From: UBA5239 sp040391785
GTDB taxonomy: Bacteria > Verrucomicrobiota > Lentisphaeria > Victivallales > Victivallaceae
Assembly (NCBI GenBank): GCA_040391785.1
Contig: JBEBXH010000021.1
Location: forward strand, 6,796-70,795
DNA: 64,000 nucleotides
Reading direction: 5' to 3'
In this document: piece by piece, positions 27,101 to 35,121 of the stretch
Layout of the letters: each line of letters begins with the position of its first letter
How positions within the stretch are numbered: position 1 is the first letter of the stretch
Program-made: the position numbers and the translations under genes
Notes under the pieces: model-generated
Databases searched by the model: none
Told to the model about the DNA's origin: nothing
The model's input: the letters and a program-made list of their open reading frames with translations, nothing else

Positions 27101-27517
27101 GAGGCTCCGATGGAATTTTCGTTCCGGGTGAATAATTTCCCGCGTCTGGGCGGCAATATTGCCGGGAACAAACCGCTGAATACGATCACGACCGTGAATT
27201 ACGGCGGGGTCCGTTTTACCCCCGGCAGTCCGACGGCGGAAAAACTCATACTCGACGCGCCGGATGGAGCGAAAGAATTACGGCGGAATGTGATTTTCGG
27301 CAGGATTCCGGTGGAAGTAGCCCCACCCACAGCCATTGAGTTGCACGCGAATAATGCGGTAAGCGAAAAAATGACCATATCCGTGGAGCCTCCGCCTACC
27401 GGCATCTACAGCTGGTCGGATACCAATGTCTACACCGTGGAGCCCATTTCGCAGGAAATCACCCTGCCGCCCGGGAAAACCCTTTCCTGGCGTTGCTCTT
27501 ATAAATTGACCAAATAA
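24197..27517 (+). CDS. Very large exported glycosidase-like protein with N-terminal carbohydrate-binding module, cassette 1
   Basis: The 1106-residue protein has a signal peptide (ILLMLLLLGCCRVICAGQ). A jelly-roll module resembling CBM4/9 spans about residues 22-175 (NTVANGDFALTGKDTIPASW, LEPNTEYRISYFIKG, SVRFANVQVEKI). A linker beta domain follows, and then a likely TIM-barrel at about 360-700: KAIAIDYEPGVNHCYSQASRERFRK, LPGIRFWLISDPLQTG, CFPLIDPSENMDMYYQRYSPE, GGYGIGFWPNDVFDGRYLEAI. A beta-rich C-terminal third follows. The Glu of DYEPG is a candidate acid. I cannot assign a GH family. Gene order after a LacI regulator and a pseudopilin supports a role in glycan breakdown at the surface. 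It ends 3 bases from the convergent AraC gene. Confidence 0.65.
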   Translation: MMTRILLMLLLLGCCRVICAGQNTVANGDFALTGKDTIPASWALQSWGPPTGQISVGPAGFSGKSSLRITNSTEEQQTFLVQNIKLEPNTEYRISYFIKGDEIKGSKDFCGGAVYILDQGNSLFSMGTGLYRHAVGTFDWQLVEHVFNTKNLQAKSAALVLSLRQATGSVRFANVQVEKIEKKKEQAVHTDLYPVDLQHQSYHLCRNFPGALLLRMTLERALIPDNSLQLILELPAGIDYLGSVALLPGRDKANNLVFEHDSYEKSETERDGRKYHTYTVTLSPGFTSKLDMKYSWENYTRIYLQSNGEPGEYGKAYWKLRSKTTEFPEQSFTVTVLPPLELPKKACENFQLCVARLWNMNAPPGVSDAYINYWTSLQKRPWTSDPYYINAYPETERQKVYDNFHYTSHLASSVSMPWMGPLYNAVAENRFPGKFPKSVRTNGEEIPVSISPWYLIEDPENLIWGTLFDEYAEGIRKNPHIKAIAIDYEPGVNHCYSQASRERFRKFANLSEVPATSEIIAKYRNEWLKFRIEQHRLILQRLSQAIRSKLPGIRFWLISDPLQTGSQRVAEWCGVDVKASDPDIDMHQDMPYFAGLQFFENIKLNVTELEKPCFPLIDPSENMDMYYQRYSPEKVRQNILCVAALGGYGIGFWPNDVFDGRYLEAIKEGFRIVAEVEHIYAAGALPENSFSAVCRNVMAFEAEGADGQKVKITLPRLDQKIRVLRHRANETEVLTIFNFSDTLEAVIELTLPDANAENYRLHELVSGQKGGLSGNLVRNGFLLNVPANGLAVLKLDPGTADNAFDQTASTEILKKFQSGSIAEKKFKSFRHDNTAAYWGMVKDTDKAILFLEQGKGRLGIAALDDGEVLLWQPDGTGNNDVLYFQNRGFLGRFMFNSPDQLAAPYPFELTGIERKGNSPAASFEYQVPDYANASALKNPLTGLMIRKTITLTENGRECQLDYHFRNPTEAPMEFSFRVNNFPRLGGNIAGNKPLNTITTVNYGGVRFTPGSPTAEKLILDAPDGAKELRRNVIFGRIPVEVAPPTAIELHANNAVSEKMTISVEPPPTGIYSWSDTNVYTVEPISQEITLPPGKTLSWRCSYKLTK

Positions 27518-27520
27518 CGC

Positions 27521-28342
27521 TTACATAGTGCGCCGGAACTCGGCGGGCGACACCCCGTACTGTTTCTTGAACGCCCGCGACAGGTGAAACGGGCTGCTGA
27601 ACCCCAGCTTCTCGGCAATTTCCATCAGATTGTTGTTGTTCATGATCATCCCTCCGGCGTATTCCAGCCGCATTTCCAGCTGGCGGCGGATCGGCGACGT
27701 GCCGGTTTCCTGCAGGTAACGGTGGTTGAGCTGCGACACGCTCACGCCCAGCATTCCGGCAAGTTTCGCGGAAGTCAACCGCACGGAAAGATTCCGGCGC
27801 AGGAAATTATCCACGTTCCGCGAAAACGTGGCGTTCTGTTCGAACTGCTGCCCGCGAATGCGATGCAGCCGGGTAAGCAGCTCAAGAAGCAGCGTCTGCG
27901 CTTCCCAAAATCCGTTTTCCTGGTGGTGATACCCGGTGATGGCGATTTGTTGTATCAGTTTGATGATCTCCTGCGGCGCGTCGTTCAAGATGTAAATATC
28001 TTGTCCGCCAAAGAGTTCCCGCAAGCCGCAGGCGTCGCCGTTTGCGAACTGGACGAACGCGGAATGGCGCAGGCACCCGGGCTCGTAGCGCGTCTCGAAG
28101 CGAGTATGCGGCGGGTAGATATGAAGCTCGTTGATCTGCTGCACGCCCCATCTATCCGCCCCCGCCTGCCGCCAGCCGGTTCCCTCGGCGCTGAACGCAA
28201 TATCGATCACCCATTCCGGCAGATTGACCATATACAAGGTTTCCTGTCGCGGTCCGTTGGCCCGGATATAGCGGGCGCGTTTCAGGCAGGGAAATGTCGT
28301 TTCCCGTTCTTTCCATTCATAATAATAGTAGAAATGCTTCAT
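27521..28342 (-). CDS. AraC-family transcriptional regulator
   Basis: The 273-residue protein has an N-terminal cupin-like sensor (HIYPPHTRFETRYEPG) and a C-terminal double helix-turn-helix from about residue 175: LTSAKLAGMLGVSVSQLNHRYLQETG, then MIMNNNNLMEIAEKLGFSSPFHLSRAFKKQYGVSP, ending AEFRRTM. The spacing and residues of helix 2 are typical of AraC/XylS proteins. It is divergent from the glycosidase gene at 28450 with about 107 bases between them and most likely controls it. Confidence 0.93.
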   Translation of the reverse strand: MKHFYYYYEWKERETTFPCLKRARYIRANGPRQETLYMVNLPEWVIDIAFSAEGTGWRQAGADRWGVQQINELHIYPPHTRFETRYEPGCLRHSAFVQFANGDACGLRELFGGQDIYILNDAPQEIIKLIQQIAITGYHHQENGFWEAQTLLLELLTRLHRIRGQQFEQNATFSRNVDNFLRRNLSVRLTSAKLAGMLGVSVSQLNHRYLQETGTSPIRRQLEMRLEYAGGMIMNNNNLMEIAEKLGFSSPFHLSRAFKKQYGVSPAEFRRTM

Positions 28343-28371
28343 TTTGCTAAATTATATATATTCTTTGCTAA
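28343..28371. promoter_or_regulatory. Candidate AraC-type direct-repeat operator
   Basis: TTTGCTAA occurs at 28343-28350 and again at 28364-28371, a start-to-start distance of 21 bases (two helical turns), the arrangement AraC-type regulators often bind. The first copy abuts the AraC start codon. The rest of 28372-28449 is AT-rich and would hold the two divergent promoters. Confidence 0.5.
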
Positions 28372-28449
28372 TTTTACCATTTATAAATTTCCACATTACT
28401 ATTATATTCTATATGTCGAATAAAATCAACCCCGTGACAGGAGCGGAAT

Positions 28450-30738
28450 ATGATAAACTTTCAAGATGTCGATAAATACAGCTGGTCGCAGATCCGGGAT
28501 CAGGAACAATTAACCGGCCCGACCCCTTTTTCAATTCACATGCCGTTGAATCTGCCCGGTTCGGAGCATCTGGTTTTCTGCGATGCCGCGCTGAACGCCT
28601 ATGCATTGCCCGTGCTGCCCGACATTGATGCCAAGTCCAAAGACAACTACGAAAAAATCATGAATCTGCGGATCCTGCTGGTCAGTTTTGCCTTCGGCGA
28701 AGCGCCGTTCGTGCCGGATTTCCGGCTCAGCCGCCTGCGGCGGCGCGACGGCAAGTTCCCGCAGGTCAATGCACAATATTTCGCTCAGGACATCCACTAT
28801 GAGCTCGATTACTGCATGGCTCCCGGCAAACTGCTGTGGATCCGCTGCCGGGCGACCAACAAAAACGCGGAGAAACACGCCGTCAATATCCGCTGCAAGG
28901 CCGGGTATCCGGTCGAACGTAAAATTTTCGATTATCACTACGTGGAGTTCCGCTGGGATTCGTCGCATTACAGCTACGAGGCCGAGCGTATCCACTGCCG
29001 CGACCGAATCCTCGGCGGCCCGCAAGGCGACTTCGGGCGGGTCTATCCCGGCGGTTTCAACTTTGATTTTGAAGAGTCCTTTGCCTGTGAGGAGGAAAAT
29101 TACAATACGGCCTTTACCTGCGGGGTCCCTTATTACGTGCAGCCGGCCATGCAGATCAGGAGCGGCCTCGATTTCCTGCATTTCAGCGCAGAACTTGAAC
29201 CAGGCGAAACCCGGGAGTTCACGCTGGCATTTCAAACCGAAACCGGCCCCCTGCCCGGCCCGGACGCCACTTACGAACAGGCCGCGCAGGACGGGCTGAC
29301 CATCTGGCGCAATCAGTTGGCACAACACCCGGAGCTCGATTTCGGCACCCCGGAAATCAACGATATGTTCAGCACCCTGCAGTTCTGCAATACCCAGCTG
29401 CTGCTGAAAAAGAACAACATCCTCCAACCTTGCCAGGGCGGCAGCAGCGAACGCTTCTACGTCTGGGTATGGGAGGCCATGGAAATGCTGCGTCCGATGC
29501 TGCGGCTCGGCTATTTCGCTGAAGTCCGGCAGGTGGTGGAGTTCTTCTTTTCACTGCAGGATGGCGGCTGTCCTCCGGTCGGCGAATTCAGTTCACTGGA
29601 GGGGGCCATCGGCACGACCGGGCCGCGCTGGACCAATGCCACCGGCTCCGCGCTGCTCCTGGCCTCGCTATACCTGAAATACTCCGGCGACCGGGAGTTT
29701 CAGGAGCGCTACCTGACGCCTATGCTTCGGGCCGCCCGCTGGATCATCGGTGAAATCCGGGCCACCCGCAAGCCGATGCCGGACGGTTCGCGCTCCCGTT
29801 TCCATGGCTTGATGCCCAAAGCCTGCGCCTCCGACGGCGACTTCGGCTACGTAATCGCCTTTACCGACAGCTGGACCTGCCGGGGACTCGGCGAGTTCAC
29901 CGCGTTTCTGAACTCAATACAACATCCGGACGCGGAGGAAATTACCGCCGAATACAACCTTTACCGTCAGGACATTGATGCCGCGATCGCGCTGATCCGT
30001 CGCGACGACGGCTTTATCGACCGCAAAATGAACGATGAGGGCAAGCTCGCCCGGAAGTTCAAGGTCATCACCGGCGCCTTTCATTTCCACTACTGCGGGT
30101 TGATTTCGCCGCGCGACGAACGTATGCGCGCCCTCGCCGCTTATCAGGAAAAACACGAGTTCGACGGATTTTTCTGTTCGCCGATGGACGAGGATGTCAT
30201 GTACGTGAGTACCGGCGAACTTGGTATGAGCCTCTTTTATATGCAGAATCGCGAGTGGAAAAAGGCCTGGTGCGCCGCCACCACGCTGCTGCGGTTCGGC
30301 ATGAGCCACGACCTTTATTTAACCCAGGAACGCTATTCGCTGACCAACCCGGCCTACACGCCGTGGCAGCCAAACGCCAGCGGCAATGGCCGTCAGCTCG
30401 AGCTTTTTATGGATGCATTGTATTATGAAATTTCGTCCGATGAAATCCTGCTGTTCGGCGGCATCGCGCCATTCGAATTCCTGAACCGGAAGCACTTCGG
30501 CATCAACGGACTGTATACCAGTTTCGGCACTCTTGTCATGGACTGCCGGGACGGCCGCCTGACGCTGGAATGGAGCAAACCGCTTCCCGCGGAAACCATC
30601 CTGCAGTTTCCGGAGCATTTCCAGCTGGAATTCACCGGTACGGTCAAGCCGCTCGGCAATGGACGCTTTGCCTTGGCGGAGCCTGCTCATAAACTGACGG
30701 CAGACATCAAGGTGGATTCCGCTGATTGCTTCCGTTGA
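28450..30738 (+). CDS. Cytoplasmic six-hairpin glycosidase-like protein
   Basis: The 762-residue protein has no signal peptide. The first ~290 residues look like a beta-sandwich domain (VNAQYFAQDIHYELDYCMAPG, HFSAELEPGETREFTLAF). From about 300 to 690 the pattern is that of an (alpha/alpha)6 barrel: QPCQGGSSERFYVWVWEAME, EVRQVVEFFFSLQDGG, FTDSWTCRGLGEFTAFL, DEDVMYVSTGELGMSL. A small beta domain closes it. This architecture is shared by several GH families and phosphorylases, and the exact family cannot be fixed by eye. A cytoplasmic enzyme controlled by a divergent AraC gene suggests it acts on imported oligosaccharides. Confidence 0.65.
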   Translation: MINFQDVDKYSWSQIRDQEQLTGPTPFSIHMPLNLPGSEHLVFCDAALNAYALPVLPDIDAKSKDNYEKIMNLRILLVSFAFGEAPFVPDFRLSRLRRRDGKFPQVNAQYFAQDIHYELDYCMAPGKLLWIRCRATNKNAEKHAVNIRCKAGYPVERKIFDYHYVEFRWDSSHYSYEAERIHCRDRILGGPQGDFGRVYPGGFNFDFEESFACEEENYNTAFTCGVPYYVQPAMQIRSGLDFLHFSAELEPGETREFTLAFQTETGPLPGPDATYEQAAQDGLTIWRNQLAQHPELDFGTPEINDMFSTLQFCNTQLLLKKNNILQPCQGGSSERFYVWVWEAMEMLRPMLRLGYFAEVRQVVEFFFSLQDGGCPPVGEFSSLEGAIGTTGPRWTNATGSALLLASLYLKYSGDREFQERYLTPMLRAARWIIGEIRATRKPMPDGSRSRFHGLMPKACASDGDFGYVIAFTDSWTCRGLGEFTAFLNSIQHPDAEEITAEYNLYRQDIDAAIALIRRDDGFIDRKMNDEGKLARKFKVITGAFHFHYCGLISPRDERMRALAAYQEKHEFDGFFCSPMDEDVMYVSTGELGMSLFYMQNREWKKAWCAATTLLRFGMSHDLYLTQERYSLTNPAYTPWQPNASGNGRQLELFMDALYYEISSDEILLFGGIAPFEFLNRKHFGINGLYTSFGTLVMDCRDGRLTLEWSKPLPAETILQFPEHFQLEFTGTVKPLGNGRFALAEPAHKLTADIKVDSADCFR

Positions 30739-30812
30739 GCGATATTTTTTCCGGATTTCCTTGATATCGGGCTGCTGCGGTATTATCTTAAAGCAGAACG
30801 GAGGACGGAATC

Positions 30813-31586
30813 ATGAAAACTGTATGGATTGTGGCACTGGTGCTTGCGGGTGTGGTTCAATTGTCGGCCCAGGCCGCGGAGCGGGACCGGTTCCTGTACA
30901 AAGATACTCCCTGGACGGTGCTCGAAAACCTGAAGCGCGGCAATGCCCGGTTTCTTTCCCAGAAACTGAGCCATCCGCACATGGACGCCGCCCGCCGCCA
31001 GCTTGCCGTCACCAGCAATCAGGCCCATTATGTGGCCGCCACGGTTTTGGGCTGCTCGGACTCACGGGTGCCGGTGGAACTGATTTTCGACGTGGGGATC
31101 ATGGACCTCTACGTCTTGCGCGTACCCGGCAATGTTTGCCACAAAAATGAAGTCGGCGGCATTGAATACGGCGTTAAACACGCTTACACTCCGCTGGTGT
31201 TGGTGCTTGGTCATACCGACTGCGGCGCCATAGCGGCCGCCATGAGCGAGGACAGTCAGAAGAAGCTGTCGCCCAACATCCTGGAGCTGATTAAGCCCAT
31301 CCGCAAGGTCGCCGAGCGCGTCAAAAACGACAATAAGCACCTGACGGACGAAGAACTCATCACCGTTTGCACCCGGGAAAACGTCTTGGAAGCAATCAAG
31401 GACCTTCTCACCTATAGTCCCGACGTGCTGAAAACCGCCAAAGCCGGCAAAATCGGCATAGCCGGAGCGGTTTACGACGTCAAGACCGGCAAAATCGACT
31501 GGCTGGACCGCAGACGTATTTCCGATCTCATAGAATCGCTAGAACTCCCGCCGCAGGATTCAAAAGCAGAGGCTCCGGCAAAATAA
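30813..31586 (+). CDS. Exported beta-class carbonic anhydrase
   Basis: Carbonic anhydrase interconverts CO2 and bicarbonate. The 257-residue protein has zinc ligands Cys81 (GCSDSRVPVE, with the Asp83-Arg85 dyad), His134 and Cys137 (LGHTDCGAIAAAM), plus VLRVPGNVCHKNEVGGIEYG. Unlike most bacterial beta enzymes, it carries a Sec signal peptide (MKTVWIVALVLAGVVQLSAQ), so it should act in the periplasm. The last ~20 codons overlap the 3' end of the opposite-strand GH116 gene by 59 bases. It appears to be transcribed alone, with a GGAGGA site before the ATG. Confidence 0.93.
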   Translation: MKTVWIVALVLAGVVQLSAQAAERDRFLYKDTPWTVLENLKRGNARFLSQKLSHPHMDAARRQLAVTSNQAHYVAATVLGCSDSRVPVELIFDVGIMDLYVLRVPGNVCHKNEVGGIEYGVKHAYTPLVLVLGHTDCGAIAAAMSEDSQKKLSPNILELIKPIRKVAERVKNDNKHLTDEELITVCTRENVLEAIKDLLTYSPDVLKTAKAGKIGIAGAVYDVKTGKIDWLDRRRISDLIESLELPPQDSKAEAPAK

Positions 31587-34059
31587 TCCGGTTACCGTCC
31601 AGCTTGAACGCAATGCTGCGGCCATTCAGCGTGAGCTTCCGCGCCGGGCGGTCGAGCTGTAATTCACGCAGATCCAAAGTGCCGTATTTGACCGTGATCG
31701 TGATATCGGAATCCCGGTTGTACTCGCCCCACGCGGTTCCGAGGCTCCAGAAACAGCGGAACGCACCGTTTTTCTGTACCGGTTCGAAGCCGATCATGCC
31801 CCGCGTCATGTCGAATTTGAAGCCGCTGAAGGAGTGGAGGACTCCGTAGGACGCCATGCTGCGGGCATAGTTGCTGCCGCATTCGATCTCGTTCCACGGG
31901 TTGCGTTTTTCGCCGTCGTAGCGGCTGCGGATCGATTTGACCACGGTCAAGCCCTCCGTCACCATACCACACATGATCAGGTGCGCGGCCAGCGCCCACT
32001 CGAAGCCGTGCATACTTTCCGAGTGATACGGCAGCGGTACGACTGGCTTGCGCTTGCCGTCCGGCCAGGAACAGATGATCACACCCGCTTCGTCGTTCAC
32101 GGCGAAGTTGCGCCAGGTATTGACGAGTCCCCGCATCGACGCTTTGTAGTTGTAACGGAAGATCGATTCCAGTGTTTTCCGGGTCCGGACGGGATCGAGA
32201 ATCTCACCGATTCCGTACAGTTTCGCGTACCATTGCGGCAAATGCATGTCGATCCCACACCCTTCGCCGATCTGCAGCTTGATCTCATTGCGCTCCTCAT
32301 CCCAATAAGATTCGGTATCTTTGTAACCGTCGAGCAGGGATTTATCGTTCAGATCGATCAACTGCCCGTAATATTCACCATTGAAAAGATGCTCGTCCAC
32401 CCATGCCCTGCCCCGCTCATAAATACTACGGCAGCTCGCAGCGAACTCCGGTTCGCCCAGAACTTCCGCCATTTCCGAGGCGGCTTTCAGCGCCCCCAGA
32501 TAATGCCCGGTGAGCCAGGCATTCGGCCCGAACAGCTCCCAATCCAGCGTATGGTGCTGCCGTCCGGTAATCACTCCGGTTTGCTCCGGGTCCCAGCGGT
32601 CGTAATTCAGCGGACTCCAGGCGTATTCGATGGTACGTTTCAGGGCCGGCCACAAGTTCCGCAGCCAGTCGGTGTCGCCGCAGATTTTCCATTCGCGGTA
32701 CGTTTTCATGACGTCGCCAAATTGACCGTCCACACACGGCCGCTGAAATCCCTCGACCTCCGCTTTGATTCCCAGCGGCAGGTTGATCCGGAAATGTGCC
32801 CCGCCGTTTTCGTCAAGATTGTATTTGTAGTTGGCTTCGCGCATTGAGCGCTCGAGCGCCGGAAACAGAAATGGCAGCGCCTGCGCGTAATTCCACACAT
32901 GCGTACAGGACCCCTCGCAGGAACCGGCCTTGATACCAACGCCTTCCCAGCCGTAAAATGTACCATCCTCCAACCGCAGGCAGGTCGGACTTTTCAGCAC
33001 CGCCAGATTAGCCGAGATTCCATCCAGCACCTCCGGCGGCAGGCTCGAGGCAAATAGCGTATCGTGAAACAAAAACGTCTCGGTCCTCAGCCGTGCATAA
33101 TTCTCCAGAAAATACCGGTTGCTGTCGGCGGAATCGCTCCAGCGCGTCGCATACCAATTCCGCCAGCGGTTTTCAAGACCGTTCTTCGCCGCACGCTCGT
33201 CGGCCACGGCGCTCCAGTCGTTTTTGCGGTTCGGCACATGCCAGGTGATGACGAACACCGCCCGGCGGCGCTCGCCCGGTTTCAGGGTGAAATGCGCCGC
33301 CAGCAACCCCGGATCATACGCTCCCCCGGCAGGATAACTGCGGTTCCGGAAATGTCCGCCAGCCAGCAGGTCGTTCCAGTAAACCTCGATATTGTCCGCC
33401 CAGCCGCCACGGTACCAGTACTCCTGATAGCTGACCTCATCCTCAAGCGTGCCGAGGCTGATTTCGCCATAATCTAGCGCATCAGGATCAGCCTCGCTTT
33501 TGACGGTCAACCGCTTTTCCTGATATTGATTACTGCCCTTCCAACTGTTCATCAGTACCCCGGTCAGGGTATACGCCAATTCGTCCCCGGTGTCATTCAA
33601 AATCTCATATTCGAAACAGGCTCCCGGCCAGCTTGAATCGACGTCGTTTCCCGGGACGAACGGACTCCAGGCACATAGCTTCACTTTGCCGGGAAACGAT
33701 TCATCGTTGAACTCGATTTCGGCGATGGGGAACTCGCCCTTGAACACATGATTGCGGAAATGCGGCATGCCGCACAGCGACCTCCGGCTCGGTCCCCAGC
33801 CGAATCCATCATACATAGTCTCGCCGGAGCCGATGTACGGCGCTTCCAGATCGCCATGAAGAATGCGCGCATCGACGACCTCGCCGCCCCGCTCCGCCCG
33901 CACAGCGAAATGACTGAACCCGTTATAAGAAAGTTTGGCCGGTTTATTGAAGATTTCCCAGTCGATCAGCCGGCCGTTGCCGGCCAGTCCGATGCATCCC
34001 GCGCCGATTCCGCCGAGCGGAAACGATATTTCCCGGGTCTTGATTCCTTCGTAAATCAT
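31528..34059 (-). CDS. Glycoside hydrolase family 116-like (non-lysosomal glucosylceramidase type) enzyme
   Basis: The 843-residue protein opens with ISFPLGGIGAGCIGLAGNGR and LIDWEIFNKPAK, the diagnostic N terminus of the GBA2-like N-terminal beta domain. It continues with a helical barrel (SCTHVWNYAQALPFLFPALE, GQFGDVMKTYREWKICGDTDWL, YAWSPLNYDRWDPEQTGV). GH116 enzymes remove beta-linked glucose or xylose and related sugars. No signal peptide is present, so it should work in the cytoplasm. It is divergent from the AraC gene at 34158, forming the second AraC-glycosidase pair here. Its stop lies inside the convergent carbonic anhydrase gene. Confidence 0.85.
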   Translation of the reverse strand: MIYEGIKTREISFPLGGIGAGCIGLAGNGRLIDWEIFNKPAKLSYNGFSHFAVRAERGGEVVDARILHGDLEAPYIGSGETMYDGFGWGPSRRSLCGMPHFRNHVFKGEFPIAEIEFNDESFPGKVKLCAWSPFVPGNDVDSSWPGACFEYEILNDTGDELAYTLTGVLMNSWKGSNQYQEKRLTVKSEADPDALDYGEISLGTLEDEVSYQEYWYRGGWADNIEVYWNDLLAGGHFRNRSYPAGGAYDPGLLAAHFTLKPGERRRAVFVITWHVPNRKNDWSAVADERAAKNGLENRWRNWYATRWSDSADSNRYFLENYARLRTETFLFHDTLFASSLPPEVLDGISANLAVLKSPTCLRLEDGTFYGWEGVGIKAGSCEGSCTHVWNYAQALPFLFPALERSMREANYKYNLDENGGAHFRINLPLGIKAEVEGFQRPCVDGQFGDVMKTYREWKICGDTDWLRNLWPALKRTIEYAWSPLNYDRWDPEQTGVITGRQHHTLDWELFGPNAWLTGHYLGALKAASEMAEVLGEPEFAASCRSIYERGRAWVDEHLFNGEYYGQLIDLNDKSLLDGYKDTESYWDEERNEIKLQIGEGCGIDMHLPQWYAKLYGIGEILDPVRTRKTLESIFRYNYKASMRGLVNTWRNFAVNDEAGVIICSWPDGKRKPVVPLPYHSESMHGFEWALAAHLIMCGMVTEGLTVVKSIRSRYDGEKRNPWNEIECGSNYARSMASYGVLHSFSGFKFDMTRGMIGFEPVQKNGAFRCFWSLGTAWGEYNRDSDITITVKYGTLDLRELQLDRPARKLTLNGRSIAFKLDGNRIILPEPLLLNPAAGVLAIL

Positions 34060-34157
34060 ATTGTCCTCGCATTTGATTATTTACATTTTCATGCATATAT
34101 TATACAGGATTCAAGTTTAAATCGCAATGCATTTTCAAGGAAAAAGTTTATACATTT

Positions 34158-34979
34158 ATGGGCAGAGTTGATCGTCATGATTTCGAAAGCCTGAGCCGTC
34201 ACCTGAGCATCAATATCGTGGAAACGGCAGAGGTCTGCTTTTACTACCGGGGGCGCAATCGCCACTCGTTCAACCGGATTTTCCTGGTTACGGAGTCCGG
34301 CGGCGGCGATAATTTCATCCACAATCACGATACCGGGCAACGCCTCCCCATGACCGCCGGCAACCTCTATTTTATGCCCGCCAATGCGGATTTGCAATTC
34401 AGTTTCAATACCGATATGCATTTTATTTCGCTGCATTTCCATCTGGAACTCTTCCGGCATTTCGAGGTATTTTCGCTGCACCGCAGTTGTGAGAGCATGG
34501 TCGATGCCCGCGACTGCATAGCGGAACTGCAGAGCATCATTTCGGCCCCCTACAGCCTGTACAGCCAATGCAAGCTGCACAGCCTGATCTTCCAGCTTGC
34601 CGCCGAATTTCAGGGCAAACAGGATTTTCAAACGGCGAAGCTGCTGGAACTCTCGCAGAAATACCACCGGCTGTTCGAATACATTGCCGACCGGGCGGAC
34701 GCATCGACCACCATCGACGACCTCACGACCATCGCCGGAATTCCCCGTGACACGCTCTCCCGCGAGTTTTCCCGCGACTGTGGCATTCCGCTGAAAAAAT
34801 ACCTGATGCAATACTTGATCCGGCGCGCCGAAACCCTGCTGGCCCGCCCCGGAGCCACCGCCCGCGCGGCGGCGGAAACACTGAACTTCAACAACGAATA
34901 TTATTTTTCGCGCTTTTTCAAGCAGAACACCGGGCGCACTCCGGGCGAATACCGCCGCGAAATGAATCGTCATGCGTAA
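34158..34979 (+). CDS. AraC-family transcriptional regulator next to GH116 gene
   Basis: The 273-residue protein has a cupin-type N-terminal sensor (DNFIHNHDTGQRLPMTAGNLYFMPA) and a C-terminal AraC DNA-binding domain from about residue 180 (TIDDLTTIAGIPRDTLSREFSRDCGIPLKKYL, then ARAAAETLNFNNEYYFSRFFKQNTGRTPGEYRRE). It is divergent from GH116, sharing a 98-base spacer. CATTTTCA occurs at 34084 and 34130 in that spacer, a weak candidate pair of sites. The ROK-nagA operon starts 142 bases downstream. Confidence 0.93.
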   Translation: MGRVDRHDFESLSRHLSINIVETAEVCFYYRGRNRHSFNRIFLVTESGGGDNFIHNHDTGQRLPMTAGNLYFMPANADLQFSFNTDMHFISLHFHLELFRHFEVFSLHRSCESMVDARDCIAELQSIISAPYSLYSQCKLHSLIFQLAAEFQGKQDFQTAKLLELSQKYHRLFEYIADRADASTTIDDLTTIAGIPRDTLSREFSRDCGIPLKKYLMQYLIRRAETLLARPGATARAAAETLNFNNEYYFSRFFKQNTGRTPGEYRREMNRHA

Positions 34980-35030
34980 ACGGTTCCATCAATACCCTGT
35001 ATTCTGACAGCTGGGTTGCCTAAAAATTGT

Positions 35031-35046
35031 GCGTAAATGTTTACGC
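35031..35046. promoter_or_regulatory. Palindromic operator candidate before the ROK-nagA operon
   Basis: GCGTAAATGTTTACGC is a 7+2+7 inverted repeat upstream of a TATATT (35071-35076). One half-site (GCGTAAA) recurs at 34974-34980. The regulator that binds is unknown; the nearby AraC or a distant ROK/LacI repressor could. No perfect -35 was found at standard spacing. Confidence 0.5.
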
Positions 35047-35121
35047 AAGGTTGCAATCACAGTTTTTGGCTATATTCTATTAAGTGAGAAACTTTATTAA
35101 CAAAAACAGGAGATTTATACC

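Noticed and set aside
34084..34137. CATTTTCA pair as AraC operator before GH116
   Set aside because: Spacing of 46 bp does not match a whole number of turns and the word is AT-rich; too weak to call.
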